Origin: Campylorhamphus procurvoides
Lineage: Eukaryota > Chordata > Aves > Passeriformes > Dendrocolaptidae
DNA length: 64,000 nucleotides
Direction: 5' to 3'
Assembly: GCA_013396655.1 (NCBI GenBank)
Contig: WBMV01006289.1
Location: 2,745,160 to 2,809,159 of the forward strand
Part shown: positions 25,141 to 37,899 of the stretch, piece after piece
Position numbering within the stretch: the stretch's first letter is position 1
How the letters are laid out: each line of letters opens with the position of its first letter
The notes under the pieces: generated by a model
Seen by the model: only the letters and a program-made list of their open reading frames with translations
What the model was told of the DNA's origin: nothing
Databases searched by the model: none
Translations under genes and position numbers: made by a program

Positions 25141-27240
25141 TAAAATATTTCTTTCTCTATCATTCTGCATGGTCAAGAAAGGTTGTCCTTAGTGAAATAC
25201 TTAAGATTAATGATGTCATCTTTATTGTAAAACATTTCCTCATGCATCCACTTCCTACAGTTTTGGCAAGAAACCCTCTGGATTGGGAACATCAGAGATT
25301 AATCATTTTGTAATGCAGAATAATATTCAGTTCTTTTATTGTCATGTTCCAATATAACATAGGAAATAGCTTGACTTTCCAGAAAAGAATTCTCAAATTC
25401 TATGTCCACCAGTGTCACCAGGGTTTAACCCTAATTCTATTTATTGCATATGTTTCTGATGCAATGACCCAATAAGAATTAAAAAGTCTGCAACCTCATT
25501 GTGCAAAACCTTACCCTGGTGTTGCCAGAGCATGTGTCCTGCAAGCAAAGTTTACCACAATGCCAGGAGATGACCTCCGTGCAGAGCAGTGCTGTATACC
25601 TGCCAGGACAGGAAAAGGACAAAAAACACTCAGGACAATAAGGTGAATCACAGACCTTTCACGACAGAGAGAGGTATCAGAACCCTTCCATTACGTTCCA
25701 TGGTAATGATGCCTGTAAGGAGTCATTGCATCTCTGAAAACAACATGGGCGTCACAGAACGTAAAGGAAGTTACCAACAGTAATTTTATTCCTAAGGATG
25801 TTTGCCAAGCCAATAATTTGGTCTTTGTAAAACAGACACAGCATGGAAAGGAGATTCAGCCATGCAACCAAAAACTAATAGTGAGAAGAACATGAAAAAC
25901 ATGGGAATTTGTTCTGGTTCTCTGAAATATTTCAGTGGGTACAGGGGGCAAATATCACAAACAAGATTTTCAAATCAATAGCCTAAAGTTAAATATTTAA
26001 TGAAGCTCAGAATGAAATGGAACTGACTTGAAAAGTGATGCAAACCAAATTTGGATCTGGGAACCTCATGTTCAAAGCTTCTGCAAACAGGAACTGGTCT
26101 TGTATCAGCTAAACACACCAGGGAAAATGCACTATTTGCCATTTCACCTTTGCAACTAATAGTGAAACCAGATATTAAAATTTAATATTTTTTTTTACTT
26201 ACACTATGGTCATATGCTGTTGTCAGAAAGGGAAATGGTTTTGTAAAGCACCATATTTTAATAAAAGCACCTCTGTTTTGTAAGTTTTTTAAAACCTCAA
26301 GCAAGACAGACTGCTTCAATTGTTTATTCATACATTTACATCTTCAAAAACCTTCTCCACACTATAAACATCTTAGAAAGAATATTGGTTACACACTCCA
26401 TATAGACTTTTGGAACATGTTTGCAGTAGCCTTGCTACGATGCTGCAGAGCTCTATTTATTTAAAACCTAAAAATATGATGGGATTTCTCTCTCAGAAGA
26501 AATACATACATTTTTGTCAATTTTGTGAAAGTTAGTGTAATCCCTAACAAGTGGCTTAATGACATATACTGGGATAAATACAATTGGTATTAGAAAGAAA
26601 CAGTGAACATCAATATTAGATTCTTGTGAGTTAAAAGTGTTTTTCAGGTGCCTTTTTTTCCTGTTTTATTATTTTTACCATGGTGACTAGTAATAGCTCA
26701 ATCTACAGGGTGAAAACCAAAGGAAAAAGTTCTCACCTGGAAAGGCTAGTGGTCCATTCTGATCTTCTCTAAGACCATAATCTGATATTTGTAGGGAGGA
26801 GGAAAGGCTAGTTAGGTTTCACTTTAAAATGATTTGAAAAAACAGTTGATTTGTATTTTGCAAACAAATACTCTGCAGATGGATAACAGATTGTGTATGA
26901 ACTTTCACTCATGTATTTGAAAGAAAATTACACTGATTTAAAAAAAAATAAGAGATACAATAAAGAGATATTTTTAATGCTTTGAGCACTTGTTGGTCAT
27001 TTTTTCAAGAATGGTATACAATTAACCAGAAATCATGCTCACAAAATACAGCAATGTTTTGGATAGATTTCCTCATTCACAGTCTTCCTAATATTTTTAT
27101 TGCAGCCTCATGAAAAACAATAGACTGAGTTAAGCTTGTGTCTCACCAATTAATCTATTTTAGCAAGTAGAAGGCAGGGATCTGGCCTTCCAGTAAAGTG
27201 GACACCAGGAACAAGGGTCAGAGGAAGGAGATGTAAAACG
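25141..27240. other. Intergenic, no gene recognised
   Basis: AT-rich sequence with T and A runs (for example about 26188-26200). Chance frames only. Nothing else supported. Confidence 0.5.
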
Positions 27241-27689
27241 TCCATTTGTCATCTTCACATCTTAATCACTAATAAGACAGCAGTAGATATCTCAGAGTCT
27301 TTCAGGAAAGAAAGCAAAGCACAGCACGCACCAACACCTCCATGGGACGGCCGGCGAGCCCCGGTGGTGGCACACTGTGCTGGGACAGCACTGCCATCCG
27401 GCCTGGCAGCCACCAGCTGTGTGCCAGGATGTGCATCTTCCACGGGGGAGGTGCTGCAAGAGGCTGCACTGGGGGAAAAGCAAGGGGAAATTAGATGGGA
27501 CAATCAATTACAATATTTGAAAGCATGTGATTAGCATACAATGACCGATTTCCTATTTAAAAGAAAAAAAAAAAAGGCGTTCAGTGGCAAGTATTTAAGG
27601 CATATTGAGAATGTTATTTTAACACATAAGCAACAATAGTTTAGAAATCCCTGATAGGAGCTGAGGATGGAGCTAAGCACCCCAGTAGT

Positions 27690-28000
27690 GACACAATATA
27701 AACTTCAGCACATGAAATACTGGAAGTTGATGTAAACAGCTTTTAATAGCAGTGAACATTTGTTCGCTTTGTTTAGACCATCTGGATGTTCCATTGTGTT
27801 CAGTTCAACACCGACGGCCGTCGGGTGACAGTTGATATATGTTAAGTACAAGCAAAGTGCCTCAGCCCACTCCAGGGACCCCGAGGAGAACTTTGCAGTG
27901 CTTTGTGGAATATGCTGTCAGACCGCAGCGCAGTTGCCTGCATCCTTAATGGCTCTGGGCCAAAGTCCTCTGGTTTCTGTTGTGGGGTTTTTTTTTTAAA
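27690..28000. promoter_or_regulatory. Candidate enhancer-like conserved element
   Basis: High-complexity sequence holding a forkhead motif GTAAACA (27732-27738), a second forkhead-like TTTGTTTAG (27768-27776), a 14-bp perfect CpG-rich palindrome CCGACGGCCGTCGG (27811-27824) and an adjacent MEIS-type TGACAG (27826-27831). Two further CpGs sit in GACCGCAGCGCAG near 27921. CpGs are rare in the surrounding sequence, so their survival suggests constraint or lack of methylation. Conservation and activity are inferred, not shown. Confidence 0.4.
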
Positions 28001-30300
28001 TCAAAGTAGAGCTTTGCTTTTACTGTTTGAAAGGTTAGGAAAACTATGCCAAAGTTCTTTCAGGCAGCTTGGAGAGCATCAGCTGACAGGAACGATTTTC
28101 AATATGGAGCAAAGAATAAAGAGAACCAGTAATCCTGAGAGATTCCAGGTTTCGCTCCTTTTACATGCAATGTGGCTCACAGCCACGTGAATGCCGCAAA
28201 AGAAAGAAGTTACTAATAAATGTAGTGATGTAATTGTCCAAAGAGATAGGAAATCAACAGTTGAAAGCATGGAAACTTTTCCATGCCTATCCAACATATG
28301 ATGTTGCCTACGTTTTGGATAGTTGGTGATGCACCCTCTGTGGGCAATCAAAGCTGTATTTCAGGGACACTGGCCATTTCACATTTAACCACTGATTGTG
28401 ATATGCTTTGATTCCCGCAATTAAAAGAACTATGTAAATCAGAATTACTACTATTCTGCATCTTTACATAACCCCCACTTCAGTTCAGCTTTATACAGAA
28501 GCAGAAAAGGCAGAAATCTGAAAGCTTATTTGGATTCATTCACATACAAGAAAAAATATTTCCAACTTCAGGGTGAAAAACTGAAATTGTTGCACTCAGT
28601 CTTTTCTTAGGGTGTTGATCATATAGTGCAGAACTGGTTTTCTACATCCAGAAGTAGTATTATTTACTAAATTAAGTGATACATCTAGAATACCAGTGAA
28701 AATGTAATCTGATTTTTAAATTTCAACTCAGCAGGCACAAAAGTATTGAAAAATATGGAAAAACCCACCCTAGATGTGCATAGTATGGGACCTTCTCTTC
28801 TTTCTCTTTCAGTTATACTATTAGATTATGTAATCTTTTTTGTCACTGCCTTTTTCCTGAAAAGTCGAGCTCTTGTAAGTTTGACTCCTCTAAGCTGTTG
28901 CAGTAACCTATTTATCCACCAAAAAGGTAGCACACAGGCAGCAACACTCCAAGGTTTTCCACATTATACCTCAGCTCTGACAGGGGCCAGGAGTACATAA
29001 GAGCTTCCATTCTGCTTTAACAGCCTCAGGAAGGCCATTCTAAAGGGTACCGAGCAACACTGTCTGTGGCAGAGGTATCCATGTTATATCATTCGAGGGA
29101 ACAAATCTTCTTCCACCTACTTTGAAGCTACCAAGCAAATACTATGTGCATGGCATTTCAGTAACTCTTCATAAACAACCTCCTCTTTCTTCTTTTTTTT
29201 TTTCAGTCCAACCCAAAGGAAATTACAATAATAGGAATAGAAATACCTTCTTCTAAAAAGATTATGGAGAACCTCCAAATTATATTGGAAATCTCCAGAA
29301 AATTGTCCTGCAATTATACGCATTTGAATGAATGTCATCCTTTTCAAAAGTAATGAAAAGAAGCAACGCCTCTGAGTGAAGTCAGCAAGTAGCAAATTCA
29401 TTAATTTAAAGAACGTTTTACATAACTTTAAAACTATACACATCTTACAGACTCAGGCAAAAAAATAAAAGTGATCAACACATTCTGCATTCAAGTTCAA
29501 AATCATGATCAAATTATAACATTCAAATATAGACCACTATTATTGTACGGGAGTCGCTACAGTGGGAGTTAATGATATCCAGCTCAAAATCAATGGACAA
29601 CTCAACTTATTCAGCTGGATTTCTGCTAGAAGACAATAATATACCTTCATTTCTGATGTGTAGGCAACTTCTAAACCTTCTTCCATTGCTACAGTGTGCT
29701 AGTGTTTATAATTCTGCAATAGGAACACCCCTTTTTAACATTACTCCCATTTTGGAGAGATTTTTGAAAGCACAATGCACAGCCAATTAAGCATTAAGAA
29801 ATGTATATCACATTTGTGATTTGTATTTACATTTATGCTAGGATTTCAAATAGTTTTATAAAAATTAAATAAGTGCTGAAATACTGAGAACTGCAACTAC
29901 AACACAGTAAGTTTTATCTAAATTTCCAGAAAGATAGACAGGCACAGAGGAGGCAACCTGGGGTTTTTTTCGCTTAGTCCAAAACCTCTAAGCCCCAGAC
30001 TGCCAGTTTAGTAAGATTTGGGCAGAGCTACAAACACATCACACAAGCTTCCAGTTAGCTGATGACTCACCTGTGGTGTTAATGGAAATTGAAGCTATTT
30101 ATTTACAGGCCAAGAAGTTTAGGATCACATGTTTCGCCCATTTCTCTCTGCTGTTCCAAATGGACATACCATCCTTAATTACACTACATCCTTGATTTTC
30201 CTAGTTCTTTTAACTCCTTCTTTTCCCCCCTTACACTGTGTATTCAAGAGAACAGCCCTTCAGAGCAGGCTTCATGATGTGTAGCATACACCACCCTGTA
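28001..30300. other. Intergenic, no gene recognised
   Basis: AT-rich unique sequence. Frames of up to 108 codons (29117-29443, minus) include low-complexity Lys runs and look random. No repeat family or RNA gene recognised. Confidence 0.5.
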
Positions 30301-30310
30301 CTGTTACTCT

Positions 30311-30408
30311 TGGGCACACAGTGTGACTCCTGGGGATGGTCTTGTGCAGAGCTAAGGGTTGGACTCAACAGTCCTTATGGGTCCCTTCCAACTCAGCGTA
30401 TTCTGTGA
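30311..30408 (+). mobile_element. CR1 LINE 3'-end fragment
   Basis: Contains the conserved CR1 3'-UTR signature GGGTTGGACTCAACAGTCC (near 30356-30374) followed by TATGGGTCCCTTCCAACTC and ATTCTGTG, in plus orientation. Only the 3' end is present, the usual 5'-truncated state of CR1 insertions. It has diverged from consensus, so it is an old, inactive copy. Confidence 0.85.
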
Positions 30409-30819
30409 ACACAAGTACAAATGATGCAACACATTATTTTCTTAGCATAATATTAAAGCATAAGAAAATTATCAACCAATTACAATTACTTCAGACAAGA
30501 AATCTATTGTAAATTAATAAATCATGAAATAATTTGCTCTTTGAAAACCAGTATAATCAATAGTTCTCATGCTATTTTATACCTTCACGTAGTTAAACAA
30601 AAGAAAAATGCAGCTGTTATTAAAATGTCTTCTCTCAGAAAATGTCAAAGTTTCTGCTTTGTTTTTGGAAGAATGCAGCGGGTACCACAAGTTTATGAGC
30701 ATTCACACAAAAACCAGTTGAATATTTAATTTTTTGCATTTGTGTAGCAATCTACTATTTCAAAAGAAATTTAATTTAATCGGATGCAGAAGAAGCTATT
30801 CAATAGATGATAGATGCAT

Positions 30820-31330
30820 GTACTGTAAAATGTAATGTCACCTAGTTAAAAAAGAAAAGAGAGAGAAGATGCTAATTCTGCTGATGAAGATATTGTTTTT
30901 CCCCTCTTGTGCCCTATTCATTATGCAAGGCTGCAGAATATGAAGTGTAGTGTGTGATCCGGGCGATCTAATGATCTCCCACACCTGCTCATCTGGTACA
31001 ATTTTAATTAACACTCCAAGGAGGTTTGTCAAGAGTAATCAAAAACATTGTCGCTTATAAAGCTGTGGCAAGAAATCAATAGTTTTCATCAGAAAAGGTA
31101 AGGTCTGGCATAACTGAACCATTTAATTGCTTCATTCCAATAAACAAAAACTGCACATTTTAATGACTTGATTTTGGGGATCAATATCTAACCGCATATT
31201 GCATTAAACAGCAACATGTGGTGGGATATTCACAGTCATTTCAATTCAGAATGAAGCATTCCTCTTTTTTTATTTCATCTCGAATGGCAATAGGTTGCTG
31301 AGCCTATGCAGTGCTATGATTTATATCAAA
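30820..31330. promoter_or_regulatory. Candidate conserved non-coding element
   Basis: About 500 bases of high-complexity sequence with tightly packed motif-like words: E-boxes CACCTG (30982-30987) and CATCTG (30990-30995), a homeodomain core TTTTAATTAA (about 31002-31011), ATCAATA, ATTTGCAT-like and SOX-like words. Three CpGs occur close together around 30958-30966. Texture and location beside NR5A2 suggest a developmental enhancer. I did not and cannot align it to other species here. Confidence 0.4.
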
Positions 31331-32980
31331 TGAGTGACCTCTAGGGCCGTAAGACTAGAACGGGTGACTAGTTCTCAATGGTAAGCTACTGGCACTTGAC
31401 AAAGTGCATGAAGCAGAATGAATTTACTTCTCTTTTCCTCAATCATCAACAGGCTCTGCCCTGACCCCCATACTGACTCCTATAACAAGATCTCCTGTCT
31501 CTGACTGAAAAATTTACTGTCATGTCTACTTTTCATTGAGCTCAAGTGAGTACTTCTGTCACCTTCAGTGAACTGAGTCTGTAAAAGATTTAACTAAACA
31601 CCAGTCACAGTTTAAAAACTAAGCAAGAACAACTCATATAAAAAATACCACTTTTAAGCACTTCTATTTCTTAAAAGTCCAGGAGCTGTCTTTATATTAC
31701 AGTTCTTATTTAAGTTATATTACAGTTCTTATTTAAGTATTTGTCATTAACCTGCTAAAAGCTACTGCTCCACAATGAAATGCATTAATGACTCATGGTA
31801 TAATGCAGGTATCATAATATTAGTAAAATATAGAAGGACTAGAACACTCCTTGTGGACACAAAGGCAGCCAGAGTTTAAGTGCTTGTGAACTGCAAAAGA
31901 TTCCATAACGTGAAATTTTGTATATGGAGAGATAGCAGCTCTAAATAGAACAGTCATTTGAATTACTGAACAGATTTTTATACCGTGTATAGCATCACCA
32001 TGCTCCAAATATGTCTCTATATAGTAATGATATGGACAAAGTTTTTGCTATTCAAATATATTTAATTTGAAAGCAGTATGTGTAGAACATTTTTTCCACA
32101 TAATTTCAATTATAAAAGTTAACATAGAATATACAATACCTAGCTACACATAAAATCATGCATGGTATATTTTGATAATTTTAACTAGCATTTTGTTAAC
32201 TTTTAACTTTGTAAACTAATAAAACCCACCATTTCCAGAACCGTGTCTATTAACAATAAGGCAATTAAAAGAATGACACTTGATGGTTTATTCCAACATC
32301 TCACTAAAGCCTTACACAAAATTTTCACTCCCTCTTTAATTTTCAATTCTTTTACCCTCCCTGCTTCACAGCTTCTGGCTATTGGCTTTTACAATCTGTC
32401 CCTAGGGAGCCAGGAGTTATTACCCCTGTCGATGGAAGAGAAAGGGATGTTATTCCCCTGTCACCCTCTCTGGCTCCAGCAGATTCCTAGCTCTGATCTA
32501 TAGCCTTCATTGGAGAAAAGCGTCTGACATGCTGTTAGTTTTCAACCCTGTCAGATCCATCTACCCATGCTACTGGCATTACTTACTGGAGTCAGAGTCA
32601 CAGGAGTCAGACCAAAAATTTGAGGAAAAAACCACTATATCCACTTCTATTTGAGTAAATATAAGAGAGAAATGTCTATTGCTAAGAATGGAGGGTTTCA
32701 GGAGGCACTATGTGCCACATACACTTTGAATCTGAGCTTAGAAACTGCTGAAGTAGTATCTGAAATTATTAATGATTGCAATAGAAATATTGTATAAACT
32801 AGGTAGCACCAGGTAAACCTAAAGGCTAGAGAACAGTTAATGAGATGGACTGACAAAGTTTAACAATTCCTTCAATACTGTTTTAACAAGCTACTGCTCA
32901 ATATTTTAATGTTTCCTTTTAATCAACATTCACATGACTGCTACATAAAATCAGCACCTTAGATGGTGGGGGGGAGAGGC
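31331..32980. other. Intergenic, no gene recognised
   Basis: AT-rich unique sequence including the 23-bp tandem duplication at 31692. The frames present are short (up to 86 codons) and featureless. Confidence 0.5.
31692..31737 (+). repeat. Perfect 23-bp tandem duplication
   Basis: The 23-bp unit at 31692-31714 is repeated without mismatch at 31715-31737. Two identical copies suggest a recent slippage or patch duplication. Confidence 0.95.
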
Positions 32981-32989
32981 AGCATGAGA

Positions 32990-33140
32990 CAGCTATGATT
33001 TGCTTTACTTGTATGATGCCTGTCATCCCACAATAAAAATCTATACATCAGCATTTTGCATGCATTATTTTACGGGACTTCAGCAGTAAATTAACCTTTA
33101 ATTGTAAAGTATCTATGAGGCGATTGTATAGATGGCTGAT
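32990..33140. promoter_or_regulatory. Possible conserved non-coding element
   Basis: High-complexity AT-rich stretch with TTTTGCATGCATTATTTTAC (about 33053-33072) and TTAACCTTTAATTG words resembling octamer/homeodomain sites. Texture-based call only. Confidence 0.22.
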
Positions 33141-33765
33141 TTAGTCCCTCTTATACTGCACAAGCTCAGTAGCAGGAGCTACACCCCTTGCCTCACACAG
33201 CTGCCCAAATGGTAGAGCCTGGCTTTCCACGACCTCCTCTGGTCAGGTACCTCTCCCATTAGGCAAAAAACAATGTGCTTGGTGGGACTGTCAGGCAAGG
33301 GGTGATGCTTGATCCCGACAGGCACATCTTTTGCTCACACCATCAGCATTAGTGACCCAGGCAAAACTGGGAATAAGCGTAAATCCTGCTATAGCAGCAC
33401 TCAATGGCTCTTTGGGCAGTGAAGTGCCCCTCTCCTCATCAAGCTCCTCTGGGCAGAGCTTCTCATATACCTGTTTGCTTCTCCTTGCATTTTTTCCTAC
33501 CCCCTTTTCTTTTCTTTTCAACAAGGCCAAGAACAGATTTCCTTCCCTTTTACATTTTTTAGAGCACAGCTCTTACTTTCCATATTTCACCGTAAGTAAG
33601 GACGCTGAACAGGGAAGGTGTTGCTATTTTCACTTCCTTTCTCTCCCTGTACTCAATGACAAGTAGGAGCAAGTAAGCTATTAGTAGAGATAAGGGTCGA
33701 GTCAAGGCAGTGACTGTAGATGGTGCAGAAGGAGAGCTACTGGACATTGCCCTGGTGGCTAAAGA

Positions 33766-33812
33766 GGCTGAAGCATGTCCAGAGGAGGGCAACAGAGCTA
33801 GCTGGTGAAGTC
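33766..33812 (+). mobile_element. CR1 LINE internal fragment
   Basis: GAAGCATGTCCAGAGGAGGG followed by CAACAGAGCTAGCTGGTGAAG resembles the CR1 segment found a few hundred bases before the CR1 3' end (AGAAGGGCAACRAAGCTGGTGAAG type). A few dozen bases are recognisable; the flanks have decayed beyond my reading. Confidence 0.6.
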
Positions 33813-33839
33813 AACTAACAGTGATCAGGATTAAGCCGG

Positions 33840-34400
33840 AGATAGCAAGAACATGGAGGAAAAAAAACCCAGAAAAATGTGAAAATATTTCAGAGGAAAT
33901 TTAGATGTCATCAACATGACAATACCGTTCAGTTTCAAATGCAGCAGGAAGTCACAGAGAAAATACAGGAAGAAAGGGAAGAAAGGATGAGAATTTGGAA
34001 GAATTATTGCAGAGAAGACGGAACAGGAACAAGCAACAGGAAAAATGAAGGAAAATGGGCAAAGAACAACAGAAAAGCATTGACTAAAACCTTGAAGCCC
34101 CAGGATGAAAGTTTAAGAAAAGAGAAAGAATATTGCTTGTACAAAATAATAATAAAAAAGAAAAAAGCAAGAGAGCATGCAGATTTTGCCTTGGAGAATC
34201 TGTTACTGACTTCATTCAAGGAAAATGTGAAAAAGGTGAAGAGAGAAAGAATCTGACTATTCACCATGTAAAAATTTGCAAGAAAAGAAGCAAAATCAAG
34301 TACAGAGGAGGTATGTTTATATTTGAAAGGTGTAGGAAGGAAATGGGAAAAGTATCTGGAAGCGTTCATGAGGTCAAGAGATTTAATTGTTTTGGACAAC
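33840..34400 (+). other. Strand-asymmetric purine-rich stretch
   Basis: The plus strand is strongly A/G-rich for about 550 bases, giving overlapping Lys/Glu/Arg-rich frames (33879-34256 and 34133-34459) and a Phe/Leu-rich mirror frame on the minus strand (34004-34411). The first frame begins at GTG with no upstream splice evidence. I read the frames as by-products of composition. The tract follows a CR1 remnant directly, but I cannot tie it to that element. Confidence 0.5.
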
Positions 34401-34449
34401 ACCGAATACACTTGAAAGAGCAGGGAAGTTCCCGTCCATTAATTTTATT

Positions 34450-37370
34450 CTCAGTGTAAATCCCCCCCTATATTACTTCAGCATAACACTGCAAATAACA
34501 AAATCCTCTGAAACAGCAAAATCTCTCTCTGAACACCAAGCCTTCAGCCACCTCATAGCAGGATACAAGGCAAGCTCAAGCTACAATCCTGAAAAGGCTG
34601 GAGAGGTCTATGTTCCTTCCATCTAGACAGTTTTCTTCCATCTGAGCTTAATTATCACCACTTCATTTTAGTTCTTAATCATGAGCTAAAACATCTTTTG
34701 CACACTATGTCATAAACACATTACATCTCAAAATTACAATTTCAGGCCTAATTGGTTAATTTCAACTACTCTAAACACCCAACAAATTATATTTCTGTCT
34801 GTACTGCAGTCACATAGTGCGGTCTCCTCAAGAAGATGATCCTAACCAACCCCGGCTGTGCCCAGCTGCCATTAACATTGCAGATCCAGCACAATCTATA
34901 AGGAACTGACAATTTAAAGATCCCTTTTAAGAGAATATCAAGGTTATAAAATTCAAATCCCATATTCTAAATCCATTTCTCATCAGCCTTTGCAAGTCAC
35001 AAAATTCACTGCAGAATGTGCAGTGAAACTCAGAATTACTCTCTGAAAAACTGAACTAAGGAAGGAAAACCCTTTCAGGGGAAAGAAATCTGATAAATAC
35101 CATCAGGACTGGGATGTCCCAAAGTGAAGTGTGGCAGGCAGTGCAAGAGCTCCCAGGACTGGCCCATCTGTTACAACCACCTATGTACTTATGGTGAACA
35201 TAAATTTTTTGGGGTGTGAATCAGCCCTGCACCCCTTGTGCCTTCACACAGCTACGTCCTGGAGCATCATTCTGCAATCTGTGGGCACAAAAACCCACCA
35301 GTGGTTTCACTGTGTTTCAGCTCTTCAGTAACTCTCAGAATAAGGTGGGTGATTTCACATGAAACCTACAGCCCTTTAAAAGAAATGGGTCCTTAGTTCC
35401 TCTTGAGAAATGTTTATTGCCCTCAGATTTCAAGGTCTCTGCCATATTACTCCATAAAAGCAGAGAATCTGAGTGATAATTACTCTAATTACCGTAAACC
35501 TCTGTCTAATGTTGCAGCTTCTGTAGACAACACTACTTTGGAAATACTCTTTATATTTGTTGTTTTGGAGGACAGATGGGAGAAGTTAATCTATTCTTTG
35601 CAGTATGGCTATTTTGAACAAATTATTCAGTGACCTATCATTTTTAATAGTCTTTGATCAAGCAAATATTATTTAATACTTTACTTATATTTTCCCAGTA
35701 AGAAAAAAATTAGTACAGGGTGAAGCTTAAATTCAACTTGTATGCCCATGTGAAGAGATATTGCTATTGTCTCATAAAGAAGATACATAATTAAGCCTGT
35801 GAACTGCATGATCAGTTCCATCGTTAGCAGAAGGGATTTCAGAAATCTATATTGATTTTTGCCTGTGAATCTGCATTAGCCTAATCCTCATATACAAGCA
35901 CTATGAATCTACACAGGATTGATTTTTTTCTCTTTGGTTCACAAAAATCTCATAGCTGAATTTTTTTCTGAAAACTGATGACAGGCCTAGATGTTTTCCA
36001 GAAGTACCTATGTAAAAAAGTGCAAGTTCTAGGGGACCTTTCTCTGCAGAACCTGATTTGAATATATTGTCACCTCTTCCAGGCAAATCTTGTTTGACAC
36101 TACTTTAAAGGAGAGCTGAATATCATCCACTATAAAAGTGTAGTAAATGTTACACACAGCATGCTACCAAATAAAGAACAGAGGGAAGAAATGTAAAATG
36201 TTAATTGGTCCAAGTCCTGCTCTTAACTGTATTGATGTAAATACCTTACAGCTAGATTAACTTGATGCAAAAATGATTCTAATGTCCTCAGATTCCCAGG
36301 AACAACCAACAGTGGTCTCAGTTGTTTGCCATATATCAGTGCTGAATGCCATGAATCACTGAATCCCAATTTACTAGTGACAAAAAAAAATCGGGGAAAA
36401 ACTTATGATCACTATTCAAACATGTCCAACTATCTGAAAATATAAAATCTAAATTGTGCAAGATAAAACACATCACTGGATTTGAGTTCAAAACTACCTG
36501 TCCCTAGAACTCAGCTTTAGAAAGGCAGGCTGAGCTATTCTAAGCTCCAGGCTCTGGTTTTGGATAACTTCACTGAGTTCCAAATTCATCAGAAGACCTC
36601 ACCTTCTCCACAGCCTTCTTGTTCCCCAAAACCCACAGCATGACACAAAGCCCATTTATCTGGAGGGAGACATTTCTCCACTGCCTTGAATTCCCTTTGG
36701 TTCTTTGCCCTTGTGTCACAGACATACCTGGTGGGCAGCACCTCGTCCTGCTCCAGCTCAGCAGGATCCTGCGCACACCTCCCTGTCCACACCACAGAAT
36801 TCCTGTGCCAGCACCTGCATGCCCTACACAAATCAGTGAAATGACTGTCTCATAAAACACTTGTCCACAGCCTTCTACTACAAGAGGCATGAAACATCAA
36901 ATGGACAAAAAACAAAGAATTCAAAATCAGTTTCTCAGAAATTCAATTTGTTCTTTAAAAATACTGGCAACTGCAATATGGCAGTGGAAACTACCCTTTG
37001 ACTAAAACAGACACCATCAAGAATCATAATGCTGACTTCACAACAGCAACCTTCACACCACACTCAAGATTTTGAAATTGTGTCTTGGAAGGCAGCATTT
37101 TTTACTTGAAAAAAATTTCTGTGGACCTCAAGTTCTCAATTTTGCATCTGAATCCCTATCTTGGTATATGTACACTATTTTCTCCCTCCCCACTGCATTG
37201 TTTTTTGAAGTGTTTTTTCTTTTGGTTTGTTTTCATTTAGTTTTTAATAAACAGAAGCTGACCTGTAACTACGGGGAATCCAACACATCTGTGAAAAGGT
37301 TGACAAAGAAGGGAAGTCAGATGCTCTGATAGAAATTCATTTTACAGTTCCTTCAGGAATCTAACTCCAA
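34450..37370. other. Intergenic, no gene recognised
   Basis: Unique AT-rich sequence with short frames. A GC-richer patch at 36590-36840 carries overlapping frames on both strands with no recognisable domain. Nothing else supported. Confidence 0.5.
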
Positions 37371-37379
37371 GAGGCAGCA

Positions 37380-37700
37380 TGTGTTATTAAAAACAAACTA
37401 CTTGCGGTAAAAATCTATTTCTGGGGATTGTTTACTGAAATGGAATGTTTATTTGCCAGGACAGTATTTAAAGCTCCACAGATAAGTGCAAATGATTCCT
37501 GAAAAAGATACACGATGTAATAAAATGCAAAAGGGAAGTGGTGAAAATATTAGTTTTGCAGCAATTCATTTACAGCAATTTCAGATTTCATGTATATAAA
37601 GTAAAGGAAGTTTCCAATAACAAGCTGCTTACATGGGGAAAGGAGATTTGCTGCGTTTGCTGTAGTATAATTTCCAACACTTTGAAGTTACTTCCTCACA
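37380..37700. promoter_or_regulatory. Candidate enhancer with clustered FOX and GATA motifs
   Basis: Within about 110 bases lie AAAACAAAC (about 37389-37397, forkhead-like on the minus strand), ATTGTTTAC (37427-37435), TGTTTATTTGCC (37446-37457), CAGATAAG (37479-37486, GATA factor site) and TGCAAAT (about 37488-37494). FOXA plus GATA factors jointly mark foregut and liver enhancers, and NR5A2 is expressed there. The motifs are seen; enhancer function is inferred. Confidence 0.35.
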
Positions 37701-37899
37701 GAAGGTTCAAGATTATTTTCAGGATTATTTTATAACTGAGGCTGCACAGAGCAAAGCATGACATTGAAAAATAGACTTAATTACTCCTACAAAAAAATTC
37801 TTGGCATGGGTCCACTTCGTATCAGCTTAAAATACCCTGTGCAGTTCTATTGGCAGGATTATATGTTTACAAGCAGTGGATTACAGGAGTAACCACACC

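Noticed and set aside
33879..34256. Lys/Glu-rich 125-codon frame as a nuclear or coiled-coil protein
   Set aside because: GTG start, purine-biased DNA, and no recognisable motif; composition alone explains it.
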